Of a DNA stretch of 64,000 bases, positions 20,130 through 29,887 are shown piece after piece. Both the position numbers and the translations under genes were made by a program. This DNA comes from Chelydra serpentina (taxonomy: Eukaryota > Chordata > Testudines > Chelydridae): positions 9,858,001-9,922,000 of the forward strand of contig JBAIAC010000042.1 in NCBI GenBank assembly GCA_037349315.1, in the 5' to 3' direction. The notes under the pieces are model-generated. The model saw nothing but the letters and a program-made list of their open reading frames with translations. It did no database searches and was not told where the DNA came from. Every line of letters starts with the position of its first letter. Within the stretch, counting starts at the first letter, position 1.

Positions 20130-21110
20130 TAAAAATCAGCCCCCAGATTCAACTCACCACCCCATCCCCTCCTCTCAGCTTTTTCTGTCCTAGGAAAAAC
20201 CCACCAGCAGCTCCCTGTTTGATAATCCCCTTCTTGATCCATCTCCACTGCAGCTCTTTACCTTCCAGGGGCTGGGATGATCTGGAACAAAATGTGGCTG
20301 TTACACTGCAGCCTGTCAAGATGAGAAGGACAATTAGGAACATAGGCGCCGACTTTTGTCGGTGCCGGTAGGTGCTCGCGCCCCTGGCCCCACCCCAACT
20401 CCACCCCCAGCCCTGCCCCTTCCCCAAATCCCCGCCTCCTCCCCCAGGCCCACTGCATCCCCCCCCTCCCGGCTTGCAAGCCAGGGGGCAGTGGGGTGGG
20501 CGAGAAGCAGGAGAGCACCCACCGGGCCCAGTAGCTCCCCGCCAGCACACCCCCCCCACGCCCAGCTCACCTCTCCGAGGCTACGCCGGACGCGAAGGGG
20601 CAGTCGCTTTTCCTGGCTCCCTCCAGCTGGTCAGCGGCGCCTCGGGGGAGGGGTAGAGGGAGGAGGCGGAGGGCCTGACTCCGCCTCTTCCCCATACCCC
20701 TCCCCCGAGGCGCTGCCGACCAGCTGGAGGGAGCCAAGAAAAGCGGCTGCCGCTTCGCGTCCCGTGGAGCCTCAGGAGGCTGAGGAGAGAGGTGAGCTGG
20801 GCATGCAGTGGGGGGGCTGGCGGGGAGCTGCCGGTGGGTGCTGAGCACCCACCAATTTTTCCCCGTGGGTGCTCCAGCTCCGGAGCACCCACGGAGTTGG
20901 AGCCTATGATTGGGAAGGTTTCAGAAGGGGCTTTAGTCCATTTCACACTAATTCCCTCCAGGCTCTTTCCCTGCAGACAGTCACTGACACTACACTAGGG
21001 CTACTCCCACAGAGACATTTTTATCCCCTCTCCCCTCATGTCCCTGAGCCAAATGCTCGCAAGGAGCAGAATCAAAGGAGCTGCTTTGGGGATTCCCCCT
21101 GACACTGTCC
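20130..21110. repeat. Unidentified repeat, also at 33.7 and 34.9 kb, split by a hAT insertion
   Basis: Sequence 20200-20340 (AAACCCACCAGCAG..., CTGGAACAAAATGTGGCTGT) resembles 33725-33830. Part of it, together with 20909-20990, matches 34889-35030 in reverse. The 34.9-kb copy lacks the element at 20341-20908. The family's nature is unknown; I found no LTR signature. Confidence 0.6.
20341..20908. mobile_element. hAT-like foldback MITE, copy 4
   Basis: Ends CATAGGCGCCGACT and AGTTGGAGCCTATG, with flanking ATTAGGAA (20333-20340) and ATTGGGAA (20909-20916), 7/8. The uninterrupted relative at 34967-34974 has a single copy of the target, so the insertion and its 8-bp duplication are supported by an empty site. 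The core is a long inverted repeat (about 20578-20660 against 20700-20765; CGAGGC...CTGGCTCCCTCCAGCTGGTC). Confidence 0.92.
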
Positions 21111-21704
21111 CCAGGGCAACACTTTCTACAGGACTATCCAAAGGTCCCGGCTTTGGCTGTTGCTGCTCCCACTGGCTGGCTCCTCGCTGCATATCTGCTC
21201 CAGGACTTTGTGGTTATTATCGAGCTTCTGTATTTCACCCCAGAGGTGGCTGTTTTTTAGCACTGGGTGAGCAATCCCTGTGCAGTGTGACTTAACCAGC
21301 TGCCTGGTGGTGCCTGCATTTCAGTGGTCATCACAGCCTGGCCAGTCCTGAAAACCACAGAGTGTTTTCCAAACAGGGTCTCTGCTTTCCTGGTCACTAA
21401 CCCTGCTCTGGATTCCCATTGGACTGGCCCCATCCACCTCTTCTGTGTGTACAGAGCCCAGCAAGGGGATAAATAAACCTCAAGTGGCTGCTCCCTGGCT
21501 GTTGTGCAGGGTGTCAGAGGCACCCTGTGTCCCTTGTTCACCAGGGAGAGCAGCCGAACCTGCTCCTGCATCCCTCCATCTTAGATATGGTTCACTGGGC
21601 TCTACCGCTCACAAGGGCCAAAAAAACCCTCCACTTGCTGAGTAACAACCTCTCAAACTTCTTCCACACATTTCCTCTTCCCCACAGGAAACCTGACTCA
21701 GTAC

Positions 21705-21925
21705 TGTTCCAGAGCTGGAACCCAGGAGTTCTGGTTCCCAACCCCCACTCAATCCCACTCCCCTGCCAGAGCTGGGACTAGAACTGAGGAGTCCTGGTTC
21801 CTAACCCCCCTCACTCCCATTCCCCTGCCAGAGAACTCGGGAGTCCTGGCTCCCAACCCCCTGCTAACACAGACCCACTCCCCTCTCAGAGCTGCAAATA
21901 GAACCCAGGAGTCCTGACTCCTATG
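21705..21925. repeat. ~65-bp tandem repeat (GGAGTCCTG type), 3-4 units
   Basis: Units share GGAGT(T/C)CTGG(T/C)TCC(C/T)AAC, CCACTCCCCTGCCAGAGCTG and a spacer. It is the same family as at 18890. Confidence 0.75.
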
Positions 21926-22562
21926 CCATGTGGGGAAGGGAGCTCAGTAACTATGGCCCATTATCTCTCTGGTTTCTCTCTAGAAGAGCTGAATGGTTTG
22001 GTTGAGGGGGGCACCTGCCCCACCAGGAGCCGAGCTGTGAGTGCAGCAGAAAGCCAGAGCCTGCAGGGGGCATGTTCAGGGGATCAGGGAGGGCAAAGGG
22101 AACTCCCTTCTCCTGCCTGTATGGGGCCCTGCCAGGGCTGAGAAACATGCGGCGGTGAGGAAGGCTATGTTTGGGATGCTGGACCTGCCCCGGCAGTGGG
22201 GGAATTCACAGGGACAGAGATTTCGGCACCACAAGGCCCATTTCCCATCCCCCCCAACCTGTGACTGGAGCAGAGCCAGCGTCCCATAGAGGGAGCCCTG
22301 GGCTGCATTAACAGGGGCAGGGAGGGGGAATGTGATCCTGTGGCAGCTGGGAGGAGGCAGCAGTGGGGAGGGACAGGTGACTGGCAGCTGGTGGTTGTGG
22401 GGAGCTGGGGTGTGGCACAGTGGGGCTGGATAGGCTCCATTGGGGTCTCTTGCTCTTCATTTCCCTTCCTGTGGGCCTGCCGGGCTGGCAGAACATGGTG
22501 GCTGGTGGAGCCACAAAGGGACTTAGGCCTTGTAAGGCTGAACGTTGCAACACCTAACTTTT
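21926..22562. other. No recognised feature
   Basis: Mixed sequence; open frames on both strands show no domain. Confidence 0.45.
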
Positions 22563-23032
22563 TCAGAAGCGGATTAAGGTTTTGTGTGGCCCCAGGCCAG
22601 AGCAAGTGGGGGGGCCCCCCTCCCGCCTGTGGTCCTGCCCCCGTTCTTCCCCTTCAGCCTTCAGCCCCACCCCTGTTCCACCCATGGTCCCACCCTATGC
22701 CACCCCCCGCCACTGCAGCCCCCCATTTGCTCCTTTCTGCCCCCCCTCCACTGCAGCCCCAAGACTGGAGAACTCTGCCCCCCTCCCTCTCCCGCCAGGG
22801 CCCGGGGGCCACAGCGGGCAGTGAGAGCGCCCCCAGCTCTAAGGCTGCGGCAGGGAGCCAGAGCTCCTCCAGTCCCAGGGCCACGCCTGGGGTCCAGGCG
22901 CAGGGGCTTCCCCCGCCGCCCTGTGCTTCTGCCAGGGAGCAGGGCCAGGGTGCAGGGGATTCCCTCGCCCACCTGGCACTGCTGCCGGGGAGTGGAGCAG
23001 GAGGCGCCGCCGGATGAGTCCGAGCCACCTTA
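22563..23032. repeat. C-rich interspersed repeat, hAT-like left end
   Basis: It begins CAGAAGCGGATTAAGGTTTT...GGCCCC, similar to the start at 39546 (CAGGGCCGGATTAACTTTTT). It continues as C-rich low-complexity sequence. Proline-rich frames across it are compositional. Confidence 0.45.
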
Positions 23033-23093
23033 CAACTCACAACCCTGGATTTAGCAGGCCAATGCTCAAACCACTGAGCTATCCCTCCCCCCA
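23033..23093 (-). mobile_element. SINE fragment, tRNA head only
   Basis: The complement of GGGGGAGGGATAGCTCAGTG (A box) through the B box is present, but the CR1-like body and tail are absent. Confidence 0.75.
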
Positions 23094-23727
23094 TGTCAGT
23101 ACATTACAGCTTGTTAACTGAACTAGGGTAAATACACCCTGCCCATGAACCATAGCTCTGAGTTGCTTGGTAGTGAAAGTAAAAACAAGTGTATTAAACA
23201 AAAGTCATAGTTTAAGTGATACCTGATAAAAGGAATAAAAGTAAAAAGGGTTACAAACAAACAAAAGTAAAAATACGCTTCCTAATGGCTAGGAGCTAAC
23301 TTAACAAGCTCCAATTTTTGTACAAGGTAGTTTCCTCACTAGTCTTCCTTTCCCAGTAATGGCTGGCTAGGAGCCCCACTGTTGGAGTTCAAGGTGCTGG
23401 TTTTCCTTGTCTCCTCAGCTGAAGGATAGTTTAGGGGTTTGCTCCCTGTCTCTTTATAATCCAGTAAACCGTAGAAAGGTATTCTTCTGACATGTCTTCC
23501 CAGCTACAGTTTCTTTTCCCTGCAGGGGGTGGATGCTATCCCGTGCTGTCTGCCCGCATGCTGCCTCGCCTTCTCTTCTGCTGATGATTTAGATGATGCA
23601 AATGATCTTTTCTTGCAAGCTCCAATACAAATGAATAACCCACTGAATTTGGTCACAGCTGGTTTCAGCTGTTGGCCTCTTTTCTTTGTCTGGAGAAAAC
23701 CTTTTGTTTATCAACTCTCCCTGACAC
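23094..23727. other. No recognised feature
   Basis: AT-rich sequence of repeat-like appearance (AAACAAAAGTCATAGTTTAA), with no termini or coding frame identified. Confidence 0.4.
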
Positions 23728-24128
23728 CACAGGCGCGCCAACTTTCCTCGGTGTCGGTGGGTGCTTGCACCCTCATCTCCCGGCCCCGCCCCGACTCCAC
23801 CCCTGCCCCAAAGTACCCGCCCAAACTCCGCCCTTCCCTGCCCCTATTGGACCCCACCCCCCAAATCCCCGCCCCTGCCTCCTCCCCCAAGTGCACTGCA
23901 TTCCTCCTCCCTCCCAGTCTTGCCACACAAAACAGTTGTTTCGCGACGCAAGCACTGGGAGGGAGGGGGGAGAAGCAGCATGCAGTGGCACGCTCAGGGG
24001 AGGAGGCAGAGTGGAGGTGAGCTGGGGTGGGGGGGCAGAGCGGGGAGCTGATTGTGGGTGCAGAGCACCCACCAATTTTTCCCCGTGGGTGCTCCAGCCC
24101 CGGAGCACTGACGGAGTCGGCGCCTATG
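23728..24128. mobile_element. hAT-like foldback MITE, copy 5
   Basis: Ends CACAGGCGCGCCAACT and AGTCGGCGCCTATG, with flanking CCTGACAC (23720-23727) and CCTGACAT (24129-24136), 7/8. The core inverted repeat pairs CCTCCCTCCCAGTCTTGC with GCAAGCACTGGGAGGGAGG around 23905-23970. Confidence 0.9.
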
Positions 24129-24269
24129 CCTGACATGCCTGCTTTAAACACCTTTTAGTCACAGGCTTTAAGGCAGTAAGTATACATAATTCCACCTACA
24201 GCAGTCACATACAATTCTTAATGATATTATTGACCGGCGTGTTATTAGTTTTTGAATGATAACTCACAA

Positions 24270-24596
24270 CATAGGCGCTGACTTTTTTTCCCCCAGTGGG
24301 TGCTCCACTCCCGCTCTGCCCTGAGGCCCCGCCCTCATACTGCCTCTTCCCACCCCTGATCTTCCCCCTTCCCCGAAGCCCATCCCCCGCATGTCCTCTG
24401 CTCACTTCTCTCTGCCTCCCACCCCAAACACCTTCCACTAGCTGCTCGCTGCTCTGCTGGACGCTTGGGACCCGCTGAACTGCTGATCAGTGGCCAGCCT
24501 GGGCCGGAACCACTGTGGATGGTGGGTGCTGAGCACTCCCTATTTTTTTTCGGTGGGTGCTTGAGCCCTGGAGCATCCACAGAGTTGGTGCCTATG
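24270..24596. mobile_element. hAT-like foldback MITE, copy 6
   Basis: It starts CATAGGCGCTGACT and ends AGTTGGTGCCTATG. Flanking ACTCACAA and GCTCATAC match at 5/8 only. This is the shortest copy (327 bp), with a core similar to copy 3. Confidence 0.75.
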
Positions 24597-25529
24597 GCTC
24601 ATACGGCATATTTTGCACAGATATTATTGCAGTAGTGTGCAGGGTGTGAATAACGTGGTGCCTAGGATCACAACAACCCAGGAAAAGACAAATGATGGGC
24701 CATTAAAGTTGATGGGAAAAACACTTGAAACAACCTGAAACTGAAAAGAAAACCCATCTTGAAAAACTAATAGCAATAATGAAACTTTCCCTCCAGTAGT
24801 GCTTCTGTCCTCCTGAGGCACTGAATACACAGTAATTCCACTTATGAGGGAGGAGGGCAATTGTTATTATCTCCATTGTAGAGACGGGAGGAAGGGAAGG
24901 GAAGTGACTGCACGGGAGACATTAGCAGAGCTGGTTACCCAACCCTGGAGACCTGACTGCCACCTTCACCCCAGTCTAACATCTAGACATCAGCCCCCTC
25001 TCCAGGATTCCTGAGTCCCAATTCCCCCCACACCGCCCTCACGGGAACAGTGCAATCCCCCAAGGACCCCACCTCTCTGGGGAATCTCCACCACAAATTC
25101 CCCAGTCTCCCGCCATTTGCTTGCATCTGCAGAGCTGGCCAATACACTGAGCATCGCTCTGACATCCTGTCACTTCAGATCGGCAGGTCTTCCAGCTGTA
25201 TAACTACAGCTACGCAGGGCCCCTTGCTGCTTCCCTGATTATCATTCCCTGTCCCTACCTCCAGGTGCCCTAGAACCCGCAGAGACAACTCAGACACAAA
25301 CAACAATGGGGCATTTGTACTTCTTCCCAACACTGGAAAGTGTGTATGGAACCCACAGAAACATCTCCCCACTGATCCCACCACTTGCTCCCCTCAGATC
25401 CTGAAATGACTCATCTCCACAGTGCCCAGCATTTCCTCCTCCTCCGGGCTCCACCAACCACCCCCATAGAATCCCAAACCATCCACCCGCCTGCTGTCCC
25501 TGCCCCGCAGGGAAAGCTCCTGACACCTT
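24597..25529. other. No recognised feature (3' flank of zinc-finger pseudogene)
   Basis: One degenerate GGAGTCCTG-type unit lies near 24930-25020. No AATAAA was found on the - strand close to the finger stop at 25530. Confidence 0.45.
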
Positions 25530-26334
25530 CTATCCTGTGTGCAGTTTCTGATGGAACATTAGAGAGACCTTCGCCTTGAAGCTTTTCCCACAGTCTAGGC
25601 ATTTATAAGGTGTCTTTCCTATGTGGGTTTTCTGATGTCTAATTAGGGCTGAGCTCTGAGTGAAGCTTTTCCCGCAGTTGGGGCATTTATAGGGGCTCTC
25701 CCCAGAGTGGATTCTCTGATGTGTAATAAGGGCTGAGACCTGACTGAATCTTTCTTCACAGATGGGGCATTTATAGGATTTCTCTCCTGTATGGATCCTT
25801 TGATGTGTAGTAAGGGCTGATCTCACACTGAAACTTTCTCCACACTTGGGGCACTTATAGGGTCTCTCTCCTGTGTGGATTCTCTGATGCACAATAAGCT
25901 GTGAGCTCTGGCTAAAGATTTCCCCGCAGTCCAAGCACCTATAAGGTCTCTCTCCTGTGTGAATTCTCTGATGTTTAACAAGTTCTGAGCTCTGATTGAA
26001 GTTTTTCCCACACTCAGGGCACTTATTGTTTCTCTCCTGTGTGGGTTCTCTGATGTTTAATAAATTCTGATCTCTGATTGAAGCTTTTCCCACAGATGGG
26101 ACATCGGTAGGGTCTCTCTCCCGTGTGAATTCTTTGATGTCGAAGAAGGTCTGAACTCTGCTTGAAGCTTTTCCTGCAGTCAGGGCAGCTATAAGGTCTC
26201 TCTCCTGTGTGAACTCTCTGATGTACAATCAGGTTTGATCTCTGGTTGACGTTTTTCCCGCACTCCGCACATTCATGCCGTTTCTCTTTAGTGCTGATCC
26301 TCAGCTGCGTTGTGGTCTCACTGAGGTCCTCCAA
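25530..26334 (-). pseudogene. C2H2 zinc-finger array of a KRAB-ZNF pseudogene
   Basis: The exon reads from 26334 down to TAG at 25530-25532 and encodes nine C2H2 fingers with TGE(R/K)P linkers, ending MFHQKLHTG. Fingers 1-3 are in one frame ([10 protein letters not shown] to THTGEK). A 2-nt loss at about 26025-26030, where the linker TATAGGGTTTCTC became TATTGTTTCTC, shifts the rest ([10 protein letters not shown] onward). Finger 1 has Val in place of the core Phe. With the broken KRAB exons upstream this looks like a decayed gene and not a single sequencing error. KRAB-ZNF proteins bind DNA and recruit TRIM28 to silence targets, often transposons. Confidence 0.88.
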
Positions 26335-26444
26335 ACCTCCTCTATGGTGACTGGATTTTCCCTGTCTGTCCCCTGGGGTGTTTCCCAGCTGCCCCTCTGG
26401 CCTGCGTTGCGTCTAACAGGATTCTCCCGGCTCAGAACTTTGGG

Positions 26445-26533
26445 TCACCCCAGCAATATCCCACGCGGTTCCACTTGCTCAAGACTTTTTTGCTGAGGAA
26501 TCTCTTCCTCGTTCTCACTCACCAACCCATCAC
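26445..26533 (-). pseudogene. Acidic linker of the KRAB-ZNF pseudogene
   Basis: After acceptor CTGTCCCAG(CAG) the - strand reads DGLVSENEEEIPQQKSLEQ and then VEPRGILLG, followed by TGA. This is the acidic spacer between KRAB-B and the fingers in sauropsid ZNF genes. The frame differs from that of the fingers starting at 26334, so another indel or a missing splice lies between. Confidence 0.7.
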
Positions 26534-26955
26534 CTGCTGGGACAGAGAGAGAATCCAGACAGGAGTCAGTCCCTGTGCCAGGGGGAAAGGGAACCTGAGA
26601 AGGGGGATGAGAATGTGGAAAACAAACCCAAATAACTGCTGTGGAGATCAAAAACTCAGGAGTAAAATCTGAACCCCAAGACTTTCCCCCAAACAGAGAG
26701 AGAGAGGAGAGGACTAATTTTGCCTCTTCATCCCATCTGAACATTCAGAGAGACATGAGCTGCTGCCAGATGTTGGTCAGAGTGGGAGGAAAGCCATGAG
26801 TAACATCTGCCAGGAAGATATGACACCTCATGGGCATAATCTTGACTAGGTTGAGATGAGGCAGAAATGGGGGGGGGTTATGGGGCCTGTGTGAGAATCC
26901 CAGATGTTTATGTCAAGGCTGGATGGTTTCTGAGTCTGTTCAAACAATTCCTCAC

Positions 26956-27060
26956 CTGAGCTGGCACCTCTCAGGATCTCTCTTTCCATGGAGCCCTGGT
27001 GACTTAGGACTCATGACTCTTCCCCCATTTCCATCCAGGAGATCATGTTGGCTGTGGGAA
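26956..27060 (-). pseudogene. KRAB-B exon with premature stop
   Basis: Between acceptor ...TTTCCAG and donor CAG|GTGAGG the - strand reads FPQPNMISWMEMGEES, then TGA (complement of 27011-27013), then VLSHQGSMEREILRGASSG. The pattern of P.(V/M)IS..E.GEEPW and EREILRG is KRAB-B. The stop replaces the Trp position, consistent with TGG to TGA. Confidence 0.85.
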
Positions 27061-27204
27061 CTGGAAACCCAGCTCAGGGAAAATAAAACAGCTGAGGCTG
27101 AGACTAGGGTTTTACAGTTATTCTCAGGCACAGCTGTTTCCAGATATGCCAGGTAGTGCCTTTGTATGAACCAAATGGATTGGAAAGTGGTCTTGGAGCT
27201 CCTT

Positions 27205-27905
27205 TAGAATCATAGAATCATAGCTTATTAGGGTTGGAAGAGACCTCAGGAGGTCATCTAGTCCAATCCCTTGCTCAAAGCAGGACCAATCCCAACAAAA
27301 TCATCCCAGCCAAGGCTTTGTCAAGCCGGGCCTTAAAAACCTCTAAGGATGGAGATTCCACCATCTCCCTAGGTAACCCATCCCAGTGCTTCACCACCCT
27401 CTTAGTGAAATAGTGTTTCCTAATATCCAACCTAGACCTCCCCCATTGCAACTTGAGACCATTGCTTCTTGTTCTGTCATCTGCCACCACTGAGAAGAGC
27501 CTAGCTCCATCCTCTATGGAACCCCCCTTCAGGTAGTTGAAAGCTGCTATCAAATCCCCCCATCACTCTTCTCTTCTGCAGACTAAATAACCCCAGTTCC
27601 CTCAGCCTGTCCTCGTAAGACATGTGCCCCAGCCCCCTAATCATTTTTGTTGCCCTCCGCTGGACTCTCTCCAATTTGTCCACATCCCTTCTGTAGTGGG
27701 GGGACCAAAACTGGACGCAATACTCAAGGTGTGGCCTCACCAGTGTCGAATAGAGGGGAATAATCACTTCCCTCGATCTGCTGGCAATGCTTCTACTAAT
27801 ACAGCCCAATATGCCATTGGCCTTCTTGGCAATGAGGGTACACTGCTGACTCATATCCAGCTTCTCATCCACTGTAATCCCCAGGTCCTTATCTGCAGAA
27901 GGACT
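27205..27905 (-). mobile_element. CR1 LINE fragment, subfamily A
   Basis: On the - strand, RT C-terminal frames [20 protein letters not shown] through [10 protein letters not shown] and [12 protein letters not shown]... are followed by the 3' tail at 27205. It is 5'-truncated with one frameshift near 27550-27570. It lies in the intron upstream of the KRAB-B pseudo-exon. Confidence 0.93.
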
Positions 27906-28375
27906 TTGTGGGAGGTCGGGTGTTTATAGTGGCATGTGATTCCCGTGGAAGACGATCCCGGGATCTCCATAAAATGGGGAGTCTTAAGACTCTGGCTCAG
28001 GAATTGCACCATCTCTTACTCCTTTCTAATATTGCTGAGACCAAAGCCCTCTCCAGGCATGGACCCAGTTCTCTGCAGGGAGGGACACGTGAAACCTCTG
28101 TATCACTGTATGCCCATGTTTAATAACACGGAGAGGAACATAAACTCTTCCTTTCCATTGGAAGTTCTGGGGATGGACTAGCATCCCCAATGCATCTCTG
28201 AATATCTTCTCCCTTGGAAGAGGGTGTGGAGAGGTCATATGGATTCTGGGGGTGATGGGGCTGATCCCCCAAAATATAACTGAGCAAGGAAGAACCCTGA
28301 GCAGAAGCCGACCTGGGTGCCTCAGAGACACCCCTTCCCCCAGCTTCTAATTCCTAAGGGCACAGGAATCCTTAC

Positions 28376-28440
28376 CCAGTGAGGTCACATTCTCACGATT
28401 CTCCTGCATAATGAGTCTCCTTCTTGAAGGTCACTGGCCC
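28376..28440 (-). pseudogene. KRAB-A exon remnant with ~62-nt internal deletion
   Basis: Acceptor CTATTTCAG (complement of 28441-) is followed by GPVTF, then after a junction MQENRENVTSL, ending at donor GG|GTAAGG (28375). Both ends match KRAB-A (PVTFEDVA... and ...VMQENYENVTSLG). The exon is 65 bp instead of about 127 bp and the two halves are out of frame. The central VYF..EEW.LL region needed for TRIM28 recruitment is gone. Confidence 0.78.
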
Positions 28441-28799
28441 CTGAAATAGCAAGAGATCCTCATTCAGTACCTGCTGCCCCAGACACAATCCCACCCCAGA
28501 GAGAGCTGGAAAATCCCCCTCCCCACAGAGAACAGGGAACTTTCCTGGGGAGAGGGGGGAAATGTCCAGATACTTTAATTGAAAACATACTGGTTGTGAA
28601 GTGAAAACCTGATGCCCAAGAGCTGTCAACTCTACTGAATGCATCATGAATCTCATGATATTTAGTCTGGAGTTTTAGAAGTTTCCCATGATCTCACAAT
28701 TCCTAATGCAGAAATTTTCACTCGTTTTCCCTTGTTCATCATGGCTGCCATCTCCCATTACCTTCAGAAGTGCTGAAGACAAGCCGCCTTTATTCAAGA

Positions 28800-29462
28800 G
28801 AGACAAGGGTGATAACTTTTAGCAGTTGAACTTCTGTTGGGAGAGAGACAAACTTTGGAGCTTATACAGAGCTCTTCTCCAGGTCTGGGAAAGGTACTAA
28901 AGTGAAGTCAGGGTGTCACAGCTAATTGCAAAGTGGAACAGATTGCTTACAAAGCCCCATTCAAGGTGAAATGGCCTGTTAACACCACTGTAGTCATAGA
29001 ACAAAAAGGGGGTTAGAGAGTTACAGATTGTTGTAATAAAACCATAAGGATAAAACCAGTGTCTCTAGTCAGTCCATGATTTTTAGAGTCTAGCACAGTT
29101 ATGAATTTAAGCCCCCAGGACTGTCTTTTAAAGATGTTGAGCAGGTTCCTTTTGAGGATGAGGACTGAGAGGTCACATACAGAGTGATCATTTTGTGAAA
29201 AGTGTTCACCCACGGGTGATAGGGCATTTTTGTCTTTTTGCATTTTTATGGGTCAGTTCATTCAAGAGCATAGAAATTGTCTGGTGTCACCCACATAGTT
29301 GTTACTGAGGCATTTAGTGCACTGGGTGAGGTACACCCCATGTCGTGATGGGCATGTGTAGGACCCATGGATCTTGAAAAGTGAGTTGTGAGGGGTGTTG
29401 ATCAATGATCAACACCCCTCACAACTCACTTTTCAAGATCCATGGGTCCTACACATGCCCAT
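28800..29462 (-). mobile_element. Penelope-like element, GIY-YIG-side fragment
   Basis: The - strand frame at 29243-29013 reads DKNALSPVGEHFSQNDHSVC and resembles the C-terminal endonuclease side of Penelope-like elements (..V..HF...DHS..DL). Downstream is the tail shared with 4385-4620. Strand order (reverse transcriptase at 31-32 kb, endonuclease side here) fits one element on the - strand, later interrupted. Confidence 0.6.
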
Positions 29463-29470
29463 CATGACAT
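29340..29470. repeat. 131-bp nearly perfect palindrome
   Basis: Arms 29340-29404 and 29406-29470 are reverse complements with one mismatch (29345 against 29465) and a single-base centre (29405). The sequence is Penelope-like (GGCATGTGTAGGACCCATGG, then TGAGTTGTGAGGGGTGTTG). Confidence 0.97.
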
Positions 29471-29887
29471 CACCTTGAGTACTGCGTCCAGTTTTGGACA
29501 CCCCCACCTACAGAAGGGATGTGGACAAATTGGAGAGAGTCCAAGCAGTGGAGAGATGTCTGCAGGTTTTCCATCTGTTGTTCTGGCAGGTCTGGTGCTG
29601 CTTGGAGTTGGTGTGCTCTGGTCTGTGGAGAGCTGGCTTCTGATGATGAGCCTGGAGCGGTTGAGGAGTTATTTGAAAGCCAGAAGAGGGGGTTCAGGAA
29701 AGATTTATTTCAGGATGTGGTTCCCATCAAGTATGTGCTGTAGTTGTTTAATAATACTGCGTATGGGTTTCAGTGTGGGGAGGCAGGTGACAACTAGGGG
29801 TGCACGGTCAGAGGGGTTTTTTTATGTACTGAAGCAGGGTTTCTCTGGGTATTTGGATGGCCCGTTCCCTTATGTGAGCTACTTCTT
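29463..29887. mobile_element. Short CR1 piece plus Penelope-like internal fragment
   Basis: 29473-29535 reads on + as CR1 RT ([13 protein letters not shown], TTGAGTACTGCGTCCAGTTTTGG). The rest, to about 29830, is G/T-rich sequence I assign tentatively to the Penelope-like element by position. Confidence 0.4.

Noticed and set aside
22340..23017. 225-codon open frame rich in Pro/Ser/Gly
   Set aside because: It lies over a C-rich repeat that also has long frames in other phases; no domain or splice context.
23094..23727. Retroviral LTR or internal region
   Set aside because: No TG...CA ends with duplication, primer-binding site, or gag/pol/env-like frame could be found.
28393..28656. 87-codon - strand frame as a separate gene
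   Set aside because: It overlaps the KRAB-A remnant; the splice signals and KRAB ends explain the sequence better.
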